NCBI RefSeq assembly: GCF_009707515.1
Contig: NZ_WLYI01000006.1
Coordinates: 1 to 64,000, forward strand
DNA from: Pseudomonas karstica
GTDB lineage: Bacteria; Pseudomonadota; Gammaproteobacteria; Pseudomonadales; Pseudomonadaceae
DNA length: 64,000 nucleotides
Reading direction: 5' to 3'
The notes beneath the pieces are model-generated. The model was not told the origin of the DNA. It saw only the letters and a program-made list of their open reading frames with translations, and made no database searches. Numbering within the stretch: the stretch's first letter is position 1; each line of letters starts with the position of its first letter. Positions 32,058 through 40,091 of the stretch are shown here, piece by piece. Made by a program: the position numbers and the translations under genes.

Positions 32058-33179
32058 ATGTTTATCGTGCATATCGCTGACATAACCATGTTCTACGCCC
32101 CTGCCAGCGGTGGCGTACGCACGTATCTGGATGCCAAGCACAGACGCCTTGCGCTCAAGGCCGGCATTCGCCATAGCCTGCTGGTCCCCGGCGCCCATTT
32201 GAGTGAACAGGATGGCGTGTTCAACGTACCGGCTCCCGCCCTGCCCTTTGGCAAAGGCTATCGCTTCCCGTTGCGCCTGGCACCTTGGCGCAATGCCCTG
32301 CACGAGTTACAGCCTGATCTTATCGAAGTCGGCGACCCTTACCTGACCGCTTGGGCTGCCCTGGATGCACGGCGCCAACTGGATGTACCCGTGATCGGCT
32401 TTTACCACTCCGATTTGCCGCTGCTGGTGAGCAATCGCATGGGCAACTGGTTTACCCCAAATGTCGAAGCCTATGTCAGAAAACTCTATGGGAATTTTGA
32501 CCGGGTCCTGGCACCCAGCCAGGTGATGGCAGAAAAACTGATCGGCCTGGGGGTGAAAAATGTGTTCGTCCAGCCTCTGGGAGTCGACTTACAAACATTT
32601 ACCCCCGCTGCTCGGGACCCGGAGCTGCGGGCAGAGCTGGGCGTCAGCGAAGACACTCGCTTGCTGATCTTTGCCGGGCGCGGCTCCAAGGAAAAAAACC
32701 TGCCGGTGCTGCTCAACTGCATGAAACGCCTCGGTGAGGGGTATCACCTGTTGTTGGTCGGTTCCGGTATGCCCGCCGCCGTGCCGGACAACGTTACCGT
32801 GGTCGACGGCTTCCGCCCCGCCCAACATGTCGCCCGGCTGATGGCCAGCGCCGACGCCCTGCTGCACGGCGGCGACCAGGAAACCTTTGGCCTGGTGATT
32901 CTTGAAGCCATGGCCTGCGGCATTCCGGTGGTTGCCGTGGCCGCCGGAGCCTTCAATGAAATCGTCGATGAACGCTGCGGCCTGCTCTGTGCGCCCAACG
33001 ATCCCCGCGCCATGGCCAACACGGTGCTTGAACTGTTCAACACCGATAGCCGGCAACGCGGAGTGCAGGCCCGGCGCCATGTCGAACAGCACTACGCCTG
33101 GGATACTGTCGTCGACAGCCTGCTGGGGCATTACCACGCAGTACTCGGTACCCACCAACCGATGCTCGCCCATGGTTGA
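32058..33179 (+). CDS. GT4-family glycosyltransferase
   Basis: This is a retaining glycosyltransferase of the GT-B fold. The 373-aa protein has an N-terminal acceptor domain starting with a glycine-rich loop (APASGGVRTYL) and a C-terminal nucleotide-sugar domain. The catalytic EX7E pair is E275 and E283 (QETFGLVILEAMACG). GGAG lies 7 bases upstream of the ATG. The next gene starts 8 bases before its stop. Related enzymes glycosylate diacylglycerol or phosphatidylinositol; the acceptor here is unknown. Confidence 0.9.
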   Translation: MFIVHIADITMFYAPASGGVRTYLDAKHRRLALKAGIRHSLLVPGAHLSEQDGVFNVPAPALPFGKGYRFPLRLAPWRNALHELQPDLIEVGDPYLTAWAALDARRQLDVPVIGFYHSDLPLLVSNRMGNWFTPNVEAYVRKLYGNFDRVLAPSQVMAEKLIGLGVKNVFVQPLGVDLQTFTPAARDPELRAELGVSEDTRLLIFAGRGSKEKNLPVLLNCMKRLGEGYHLLLVGSGMPAAVPDNVTVVDGFRPAQHVARLMASADALLHGGDQETFGLVILEAMACGIPVVAVAAGAFNEIVDERCGLLCAPNDPRAMANTVLELFNTDSRQRGVQARRHVEQHYAWDTVVDSLLGHYHAVLGTHQPMLAHG

Positions 33180-33915
33180 ACGGTCGGTAATACTGGTGCT
33201 GCATGACGTGGCACCGCAAACCTGGGCGGACTATCAACCCTTTGTCGAAGCCGTGGACGCCTTGGGCACTGTGCCCATCACTTGGCTGGTGGTACCGGAC
33301 CTTCACCGACACAATGCCCTCGCAGCCCATGGCGAGTTTCTGCGCCTGCTCGACAGGCGTGTGGCCAAGGGCGATGAATTGACCTTGCACGGCTACTACC
33401 ATTGCGATGACCAGCCGCCACCACGCACACCCAAGGATTGGTTCATGCGGCGGGTGTATACCCACGAAGGAGAGTTTTACCGACTGTGCCAAGCACAGGC
33501 ATTGTCACGGCTTGCCGAGGGTATCGAGCTGTTCCGTCGTCATGACTGGCCACTTCAAGGCTTCGTCGCCCCTGCCTGGCTGATGAGCGCCGGCACCCGT
33601 GAGGCGTTGCGTCAGTTGCCATTGACCTACACCAGCGATCCACAGCACCTGTATCGCCTCCCCGAGTTTAATCCGCTAGACGCCCCGGGACTGGTGTGGA
33701 GCGCACGCAGTGCCTGGCGTCGAGGGGTATCGAAAGTCCTCAGCGATGCTCGCGAACAACGCTGGCAATCCGCAGCGGTGATTCGCCTGGGTTTGCACCC
33801 GGTGGACGTGCGTCACGCATTTTCCCGCCAATATTGGTTCGATACCCTGCAGCGCTTATTGAATGCTGGCAGAGTCCCATTGACCAAAACCGCTTGGCTT
33901 GCGACTCAGCCATGA
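33172..33915 (+). CDS. DUF2334 polysaccharide-deacetylase-like protein
   Basis: This 247-aa protein starts at the ATG at 33172, inside the end of the glycosyltransferase gene. It reads VILVLHDVAPQTW at the N-terminus (H11-D12, the expected metal-binding acidic/His motif of NodB-like deacetylases). LHGYYH further in supplies the second His pair, and the RLGLHPVDV segment lies near the C-terminus. No signal peptide is present, so it should act in the cytoplasm. Substrate unknown. Its TGA overlaps the next ATG (ATGA). Confidence 0.85.
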   Translation: MVERSVILVLHDVAPQTWADYQPFVEAVDALGTVPITWLVVPDLHRHNALAAHGEFLRLLDRRVAKGDELTLHGYYHCDDQPPPRTPKDWFMRRVYTHEGEFYRLCQAQALSRLAEGIELFRRHDWPLQGFVAPAWLMSAGTREALRQLPLTYTSDPQHLYRLPEFNPLDAPGLVWSARSAWRRGVSKVLSDAREQRWQSAAVIRLGLHPVDVRHAFSRQYWFDTLQRLLNAGRVPLTKTAWLATQP

Positions 33916-35021
33916 GCCGCTTGATCTGGTTGCTGGCGGCGTTACTGGCCGCACTGACGATCCCAGTGTGGCTGGGCGGCGGTGAAATTGGCGCTCGTTT
34001 GCAGCAGTTTCCCCTGCAATGGCTGCTGGTGATGTTCTTCATGATTGTGCTGTGCTGGGTGATCAATACCCTGCGCATCCGCCTGCTGCTGGGGGAACAC
34101 ATCGGGCAGTTGGGGCGGTTAAAAAGCCTCGGGGTGGTGATGTCCACCGAATTCGCCATGTGCGCCACCCCTGGTGGTAGCGGCGGACCAGCGACCCTGA
34201 TGGCATTGCTGGCGCGCAACGGCATACGCCCGGCTCATGGTAGCGCGGTGTTTGCCATGGATCAGTTGAGCGACCTGCTGTTTTTTCTTTGCGCATTGCT
34301 CGGGATCGCGGTGTACGCGTTGTTTCATACCCTCAATCCGAGGTTGGAATGGTTGCTGGGACTTAGTGCGGTGTCGATGGTGGGTGGGCTGTTCAGTTGC
34401 CTGTTGCTGGTTCGCTATCACCGACGATTGATTCGCCTGACGGGTCTTGTGTTCAAGCACATCAAGGTGCGGGCCAGCACCCGCCGCCGTTGGGCGCGCA
34501 AATGGTTGCGCTTTCTCGCAGCCTTCACTGACACCTTCAAATTGCCATGGCAGACTCTGGTGTTGGTGTTCTTGCTGACCTGCATGCACTGGGCCTTACG
34601 CTACAGCGTGCTGTACCTGGCCTTGCGCGGCCTGGGAACCAATGTGCAATGGGCCTGGAGTTTCTTGATCCAGATGCTGTCATTGACAGCCGGACAGTTC
34701 AGCCTGCTGCCGGGCGGTGCAGGCGCAGCAGAATTGACATCGGCCGCCCTGCTGGCACCAATGGTGGGTAAATCGACCGCAGCAGCGGCAATTCTGATCT
34801 GGCGGGCAGTGACCTATTACTTTTACCTGCTGGCGGGTGGGCCAGTGTTCCTGCTGATGGTCGGCAAGCCTTTACTCAAACGGCTGATTCAGGGGAAGCG
34901 GGAGGATCGGTCTCCTTGTGCAACTGCTCCCATAATTGGGCCGCATTCGGGAAGTCAGTACCGTCTTCGGCATCAAGAGCATCCGGGTCATAACGACTCA
35001 AACACCCCTCCCCCAACGTAG
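33912..35021 (+). CDS. Lysylphosphatidylglycerol synthase TM region / UPF0104 flippase-like protein
   Basis: The 369-aa integral membrane protein has about eight hydrophobic helices between residues 5 and 325. It contains the family segment TPGGSGGPATLMALL in the first half and LLPGGAGAAELTSAALL near helix 7. Proteins of this family move or synthesise lipids. The last ~45 residues (REDRSPCATAPIIG…) are hydrophilic and overlap the oppositely oriented small gene 34876-35061 by 146 bp, so they may be a non-conserved read-through tail. It overlaps DUF2334 by four bases. Confidence 0.85.
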   Translation: MSRLIWLLAALLAALTIPVWLGGGEIGARLQQFPLQWLLVMFFMIVLCWVINTLRIRLLLGEHIGQLGRLKSLGVVMSTEFAMCATPGGSGGPATLMALLARNGIRPAHGSAVFAMDQLSDLLFFLCALLGIAVYALFHTLNPRLEWLLGLSAVSMVGGLFSCLLLVRYHRRLIRLTGLVFKHIKVRASTRRRWARKWLRFLAAFTDTFKLPWQTLVLVFLLTCMHWALRYSVLYLALRGLGTNVQWAWSFLIQMLSLTAGQFSLLPGGAGAAELTSAALLAPMVGKSTAAAAILIWRAVTYYFYLLAGGPVFLLMVGKPLLKRLIQGKREDRSPCATAPIIGPHSGSQYRLRHQEHPGHNDSNTPPPT

Positions 35022-35061
35022 CAGGAGCCCTGGAGGTGGCTTTATCGAACGGATCAGTCAT
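34876..35061 (-). CDS. Small conserved Pseudomonas protein, function unknown
   Basis: This 61-aa acidic protein starts at the ATG at 35059-35061 with AGGAT 7 bases upstream. It reads MTDPFDKATSRAPATLGEGC and ends SPESAV. I know no function for it. It is convergent with, and overlaps by 146 bp, the flippase-like gene. The good ribosome-binding site and ordinary composition favour a real gene over a shadow. Confidence 0.6.
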   Translation of the reverse strand: MTDPFDKATSRAPATLGEGCLSRYDPDALDAEDGTDFPNAAQLWEQLHKETDPPASPESAV

Positions 35062-35131
35062 CCAATCAATCCTCATCTACATGCCAGGGAAAAGAGCCTG
35101 CAGCGATTTACGCCCAGGCCCTCACCTTCAA

Positions 35132-35980
35132 TCAGAATACGACCGTCTTGTTGCCATGCACCAACACCCGATCCTCCAGGTGATAACGCAGACCGCGCGC
35201 CAAGACCATCTTCTCGACATCACGACCGAAGCGCACCATGTCTTCGATACTGTCGCTGTGGCTGACTCGCACCACGTCCTGTTCAATGATCGGGCCGGCG
35301 TCCAGTTCTTCAGTAACATAGTGGCAGGTTGCGCCAATCAGCTTCACACCGCGCAGGGACGCTTGGTGATACGGCTTGGCGCCGACGAATGACGGCAGGA
35401 AGCTGTGGTGGATGTTGATTACTTTACCGGCGTATTCACGGCACAGTTGCGGCGGCAGGATTTGCATATAGCGCGCCAGTACCACTACGTCGGCGTCGTG
35501 CTGCTTGACCAGGCGCGATACTTCGGCAAATGCCGGCGCCTTGTTCTGCGGGTCGACCGGGACGTGGTAGTAAGGAATACCATGCCACTCGACCATGCTG
35601 CGCAAGTCGTCATGGTTGGACACCACACAGGAAATCTCGCAGTCCAGCTCATCGCTGTGCCAGCGGTGCAACAAGTCCGCCAGGCAGTGGGATTCGCGGC
35701 TGGCCATCAGGACCACGCGTTTTTTCTGTTCCGTGTCGGTGATATGCCAAGTCATCGAAAACTCTTCGGCGATGGGCGCAAATGCCTCGCGAAAAGCCTC
35801 AAGACCAAAGGGCAGCGTGTCGGCACGTATCTCGTGACGCATGAAGAACCAACCGCTGAGATTGTCCGAGTGATGACTCGCTTCGGTGATCCAGCCGTTG
35901 TGGGATGCCAGAAAGTTACTGACTTTAGCAACGATGCCGACGCGGTCCGGGCAAGCAATCACCAGCCGAAAAGTGCGCAT
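35132..35980 (-). CDS. purU: Formyltetrahydrofolate deformylase PurU
   Basis: PurU hydrolyses 10-formyl-THF to formate and THF, balancing one-carbon pools. The 282-aa protein from the ATG at 35978-35980 starts MRTFRLVIACPDRVGI, an ACT regulatory domain (~5-85). The formyltransferase-type catalytic domain follows, with VSNHDDLR, ARYMQIL and the hallmark NIHHSFLPSFVGAKPY. GGAG lies 10 bases upstream. A frame to 36016 is not used. Confidence 0.96.
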   Translation of the reverse strand: MRTFRLVIACPDRVGIVAKVSNFLASHNGWITEASHHSDNLSGWFFMRHEIRADTLPFGLEAFREAFAPIAEEFSMTWHITDTEQKKRVVLMASRESHCLADLLHRWHSDELDCEISCVVSNHDDLRSMVEWHGIPYYHVPVDPQNKAPAFAEVSRLVKQHDADVVVLARYMQILPPQLCREYAGKVINIHHSFLPSFVGAKPYHQASLRGVKLIGATCHYVTEELDAGPIIEQDVVRVSHSDSIEDMVRFGRDVEKMVLARGLRYHLEDRVLVHGNKTVVF

Positions 35981-36331
35981 TAGGGGGAAACTCCAGAACT
36001 TCGCAAAGGTCGCCATTCTAGCGATTACGCAGAAAAACTGCAGTATCCGTTAACGCTTATTCCGTCTGTGGTTGTCGGGGCTACCCCTTAATAGCGTAAG
36101 GTTTTACCTCATCATATGTGTATGCACGCTCAAACCCGGACAGTTAGCCAAGGATTAACAAGAATATATTTTGCCTCACGCCTTACTAATTAACTCAAAT
36201 CCATGCTTTCACCCACAGACAACCAAAGTAAATTACATAAAAGCCGCCTTAAATGTTTACTTGCGCAAACCGCCTGACTATTATCACGCCACTATTCCCT
36301 GTCACCCAGTGCCCAGCATAAGGTAGTCCTC
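35981..36331. other. AT-rich intergenic region upstream of mvaT
   Basis: The segment is distinctly AT-rich compared with its surroundings, especially 36120-36260. It holds the mvaT promoter and probably binding sites for H-NS-like proteins, including MvaT itself (inference). No gene is seen. Confidence 0.6.
36256..36284 (+). promoter_or_regulatory. Predicted sigma-70 promoter of mvaT
   Basis: The -35-like TTTACT (36256-36261) and -10-like TATTAT (36279-36284) are separated by exactly 17 bp. They lie 48 bases upstream of the mvaT start codon. Confidence 0.5.
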
Positions 36332-36706
36332 ATGTCCCTGATCAACGAATACCGTGCCACCGAAGAAGCTATCAAAGAGCTGCAAGCCCGTTTGAAGAAC
36401 CTGTCCCAAGACGACAAACTGCAAACCGAGCTGGAATTCGAAGGCAAACTGCGTACCCTGATGGGTGAATACTCCAAATCCCTGCGTGACATCATCGCGC
36501 TGCTGGATCCAGAGTCGAAAGTTAAAACCCCACGTGGTGCCGTGAAAACTACCGGCACCAAACGTGCTCGCAAGGTTAAACAGTACAAAAACCCGCACAA
36601 CGGCGAAGTGATTGAAACCAAAGGTGGCAACCATAAGACCCTGAAAGAGTGGAAAGCCAAGTGGGGCGGCGATGTGGTTGAAGGCTGGGCTACCCTGCTG
36701 GGCTAA
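36332..36706 (+). CDS. mvaT: Xenogeneic silencer MvaT (H-NS family)
   Basis: MvaT coats AT-rich, often foreign DNA and represses it. It also controls virulence, cyclic-di-GMP and phage functions in Pseudomonas. The 124-aa protein has an N-terminal coiled-coil oligomerisation region (1-60, MSLINEYRATEEAIKELQAR). The C-terminal DNA-binding domain has the known AT-recognition residues R80, G99 and N100 (KGGNHKTLKEWKAKWG). It sits between purU and sbcB, as in P. aeruginosa. An AT-rich leader suggests autoregulation. Confidence 0.97.
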   Translation: MSLINEYRATEEAIKELQARLKNLSQDDKLQTELEFEGKLRTLMGEYSKSLRDIIALLDPESKVKTPRGAVKTTGTKRARKVKQYKNPHNGEVIETKGGNHKTLKEWKAKWGGDVVEGWATLLG

Positions 36707-36741
36707 GTCTCGCATGGTCGCTACCTGATTCGCGACGCAAT

Positions 36742-36769
36742 AAAAAACGCCAGCATGCTGGCGTTTTTT
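36742..36769. terminator. Bidirectional terminator between mvaT and sbcB
   Basis: The palindrome AACGCCAGCATGCTGGCGTT is flanked by A-run and T-run tails. It can end both convergent transcripts. Confidence 0.9.
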
Positions 36770-36796
36770 ATTGCACGGGTTTTCTCCATAAATTGA

Positions 36797-38221
36797 TTAC
36801 AGACTCAAGCGCGCGCCTAAAGAGTCTGCATACTCCTGCCATTCATCCAGCACCAAACGCTGAAATGATGTAGCACTAACGGCCAATTCCAGCCGGGCAC
36901 TCTTAAAACTCTCCAGGGTATTGGGTGCACCCCATACAGGATCCGACAACCGTTGCTGACAGAAAAGTCGCCAACGCTCTTGCTCTTCACTACTCAAGGT
37001 GTGCGGAAAGTTTCGAGCACGGTAGCGAAATAATAATTCTGGCAAACGCTGATCATCAAACGGCCACTGCCGAGCTAACTGTTCAGGCTCGGACAGTCGG
37101 ACTTGCTCACATAAACGCCGATCACGATCACCAATAAAACCATCGTATAGCTGCTGCTCAGGGTCAGTGCCCGATGCAAATTCTTCCTCGGCGTATATCG
37201 CCGGCAACTTGTCGCGCCAAACTTCCTGTGCGTCAGTTAGCCGCAGGGCACGCGCCTGATACAACGCCATGTCCAGTTGCAAACGCTGGCGGTCTTCGGC
37301 TCGCAGTACATTCAACGGAGCAACCACCGGGCAACGATTGATGTGCAGCAATTTGAGCGGCACCGGCAACTCACCTTCGGCCAGGTCGTCGCGCCGGGTA
37401 TACAAGCGCTGGCGCAGAGCGTCGGCATCCAAGTCCAACAGCCCCTGGGGATCAAGCCCCAGGTCACAGACAATCAAGGCATTGCGATTGCGCGGATGCC
37501 AGGCCAGTGGCAATACCACTCCCAGGTAATGGCGCTCGGCAGAAAAGCGACCGGAAATATGCACCATCGGCTGCAACAGCCGTACCTGGTCCATTACCCG
37601 TTGCTTGCTGCGCAACTGAAACAGCCAGTCATACAGTTTGGGTTGTTTCTCACGGACCAGTCGGGCCAGGGCGATGGTAGCGCGAACATCGGACAAGGCA
37701 TCGTGAGCCTGCCCATGGTCGATGCCATTGGCGGCGGTCAGGCGTTCAAGCTTGAGGGTGACGCGCCCGTCCTGCTCCGGCCAGTCAATCCCTTGCGGAC
37801 GCAGGGCGTAGGCCGTGCGGACGACATCGATCAGGTCCCAGCGACTATTGCCGCCTTGCCACTCCCGTGCATAAGGGTCGAAAAAATTACGATACAAACT
37901 GTAGCGCGTCATTTCATCATCAAAGCGCAAGCTATTGTAACCGGCGCCACAGGTGCCAGGAGCAGCGAGCTCAGCGTGAACCCGGGTCATGAAGTCGGCT
38001 TCGGCCAGGCCTTTTTGCGCCAGCACGCTCGGCGTAATGCCGGTAATGGCACAAGCCGCCGGATGGGGCAGGATATCGTCGCCGGGCTGGCAGTAAAGAT
38101 TGATTGGAGGCCCGACCTCATTGAGCTCAAGGTCGGTACGAATCCCGGCTACCTGCAGTGGGCGGTCATTGCGGGGGTTGATGCCGGTGGTTTCATAGTC
38201 GTACCAGAAGAGGGTGGTCAC
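36797..38221 (-). CDS. sbcB: Exodeoxyribonuclease I SbcB
   Basis: ExoI degrades single-stranded DNA 3' to 5' and acts in recombination and mismatch repair. The 474-aa protein begins with a DnaQ-like exonuclease motif (WYDYETTG, D8 and E10) followed by NDRPLQVAGIRTDLEL. ExoII-type GYNSLRFDD and ExoIII-type HDALSDVRAT supply the remaining metal ligands. The SH3-like and C-terminal helical domains complete the clamp. The start is GTG at 38219-38221 with AGGA 8 bases upstream. Confidence 0.96.
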   Translation of the reverse strand: MTTLFWYDYETTGINPRNDRPLQVAGIRTDLELNEVGPPINLYCQPGDDILPHPAACAITGITPSVLAQKGLAEADFMTRVHAELAAPGTCGAGYNSLRFDDEMTRYSLYRNFFDPYAREWQGGNSRWDLIDVVRTAYALRPQGIDWPEQDGRVTLKLERLTAANGIDHGQAHDALSDVRATIALARLVREKQPKLYDWLFQLRSKQRVMDQVRLLQPMVHISGRFSAERHYLGVVLPLAWHPRNRNALIVCDLGLDPQGLLDLDADALRQRLYTRRDDLAEGELPVPLKLLHINRCPVVAPLNVLRAEDRQRLQLDMALYQARALRLTDAQEVWRDKLPAIYAEEEFASGTDPEQQLYDGFIGDRDRRLCEQVRLSEPEQLARQWPFDDQRLPELLFRYRARNFPHTLSSEEQERWRLFCQQRLSDPVWGAPNTLESFKSARLELAVSATSFQRLVLDEWQEYADSLGARLSL

Positions 38222-38421
38222 GGGCTATTCCTATGCTGAAGACCGACAAAGTCTAGGCGCTGTAAGGCGCATGGGGCCAGCACCGTTTGCACTGTACAAA
38301 CATTCAGTGAAAAATTGCAGTGCTCTGAGTGGTTGCTTCCACCGTCGACACTGCTAGCATCCGTCTCTCTATTCGCCCGCTGTCACCCCGGTGCAACAGC
38401 CCTGCACTGCCAAGGACCGCG

Positions 38422-39114
38422 ATGCCATCAGCGCCATTGGACACCCGCTACCAGATCGAGACGCCGGAGGGCATCGACCTGCCCCTGCGCCCGGCCGGCC
38501 TGCTGCCTCGCTCCCTGGCCTTCGCCTTCGACCTGGGCCTGCGCGGCCTGATCCTCGGCATCCTGTTCATAGCCCTGGCGTTTCTTGGCAACCTGGGGGT
38601 TGGCCTGGGCTCGATCCTGCTGTTCCTGGTCAGTTGGTGGTACATGGTGCTGTTCGAAGTCCTCAATCAGGGCTGCTCGCCTGGCAAGCAGATCATGGGC
38701 TTGCGAGTGGTGCAGGACGATGGCACGCCCATTGGCTGGTCCGCGTCGCTGATACGCAACCTGCTGCGTTTTGTCGACATGCTGCCCTTCGGCTACTTCC
38801 TCGGCGCCATCAGTTGCCTGCAGCATCCCCACTTCAAGCGCCTCGGTGACCTGGCGGCCGGGACCCTGGTGATTTACCGCGAGCAACCGTTGTCACGCCC
38901 GCAACTTCCCCAGGCTCCCGCACTGCACCTGCCGTTCGCCCTGGACCTGAACGAGCAGCGAGCCATCCTCGGTTTCGTCGAGCGCCAGGGCGAACTGTCC
39001 ACCGAACGTGTCAACGAGCTGGCCGCGATCCTGGCTACACCCTTGCGGGTCTCTCCGGCCCGCGCCGTAAGCGAGCTCAATGGCGTGGCCCGCGGCTTGT
39101 TGGGGCCGGTATGA
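38422..39114 (+). CDS. RDD family membrane protein
   Basis: The 230-aa protein has three predicted helices in the RDD domain (about 30-140). The first helix region reads SLAFAFDLGLRGLILGI, and the QGCSPGKQIMGLRVV loop is typical of the family. RDD proteins are uncharacterised; some act in ion transport or as membrane factors. The start is the ATG at 38422; longer frames to 38329 lack a Shine-Dalgarno site. It opens a six-gene operon and overlaps the SpoIIM gene by four bases (ATGA). Confidence 0.88.
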   Translation: MPSAPLDTRYQIETPEGIDLPLRPAGLLPRSLAFAFDLGLRGLILGILFIALAFLGNLGVGLGSILLFLVSWWYMVLFEVLNQGCSPGKQIMGLRVVQDDGTPIGWSASLIRNLLRFVDMLPFGYFLGAISCLQHPHFKRLGDLAAGTLVIYREQPLSRPQLPQAPALHLPFALDLNEQRAILGFVERQGELSTERVNELAAILATPLRVSPARAVSELNGVARGLLGPV

Positions 39115-40091
39115 AGCAGAGTCTTTTCGAAAGCCGCCACCAAGCCCAATGGCAAGCCTTTGCCGCCCAGTTGGCGCAGTTGGAACAAAGCAAGGCCAAG
39201 ACCGGAGACTTCGCCGACTTCCCTCATCTTTACCGGCGATTGTGCCAGCACCTCGCCCTGGCCCAGGAGCGTGGCTACAGCAGTTACCTGGTGGACTCGT
39301 TGCAACAGCTGGCCCTGCGTGGCCATCAGCAACTGTATCGACATCGCAGTCAGTTGGGGGCCAACGTGCTGGGCTTCCTGCTCGCCGACTTTCCCCGGTT
39401 AGTCCGTGAGCAATGGCGCTTCGTACTGGCGGCCAGCCTGTTGTTCTTTGGCAGCCTATTGGGCATTGCCCTGCTGGTGTACCTGTTTCCAGACCTGATC
39501 TACAGCATCGTCCCCCCCCGGCAAGTGGCCGAGATGCAGGGTATGTACGACCCTGATGCCAGCCGCCTGGGGCGGGCCGCCGAGCGAGCATCAAGCGAAG
39601 ACTGGATGATGTTCGGCTACTACGTCATGCATAACATCGGCATTGCCTTCCAGACATTCGCCGCCGGCTTGCTGTTTGGCTTGGGCAGTGCGTTCTTCCT
39701 GCTCTTCAATGGGTTGATGATCGGCGCCGTGGCCGGGCACCTGACGCAAATCGGCTACGGCCAGACCTTCTGGTCGTTTGTCATTGGACACGGCGCCTTC
39801 GAACTGAGCGCTATAGCCCTGGCCGGTGCCGCCGGGCTGCAACTGGGTTGGGCGCTGATCGCCCCCGGGCCTCTGCCAAGAAGCGAATCCCTGCGGCTGG
39901 CAGCGCGCAAAAGCGTGCAAATGATCTGTGGGGTCATGGTGTTCCTGCTGATTGCGGCATTTATCGAAGCCTATTGGTCTTCCATCACTACTGTTGCTCC
40001 CTGGATCAAGTACCTGATGGGTAGCGCGCTCTGGTTGCTGATGGCCGCTTACCTGTTACTTGCCGGCCGGAGTCGTCATGCGCCTGAATGA
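39111..40091 (+). CDS. Stage II sporulation protein M (SpoIIM) family membrane protein
   Basis: The 326-aa protein has a soluble N-terminal ~100 residues, then about five to six membrane helices from ~105 onward. The family-type segment is YVMHNIGIAFQTFAAGLLFG followed by HGAFELSAIALAGAAG. SpoIIM in Bacillus belongs to a membrane peptidoglycan-remodelling complex. In non-sporulating bacteria this family clusters with MoxR and DUF58 genes. It overlaps both neighbours (RDD by 4 bases, DUF4129 by 14), so translation is coupled. Confidence 0.88.
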   Translation: MKQSLFESRHQAQWQAFAAQLAQLEQSKAKTGDFADFPHLYRRLCQHLALAQERGYSSYLVDSLQQLALRGHQQLYRHRSQLGANVLGFLLADFPRLVREQWRFVLAASLLFFGSLLGIALLVYLFPDLIYSIVPPRQVAEMQGMYDPDASRLGRAAERASSEDWMMFGYYVMHNIGIAFQTFAAGLLFGLGSAFFLLFNGLMIGAVAGHLTQIGYGQTFWSFVIGHGAFELSAIALAGAAGLQLGWALIAPGPLPRSESLRLAARKSVQMICGVMVFLLIAAFIEAYWSSITTVAPWIKYLMGSALWLLMAAYLLLAGRSRHAPE

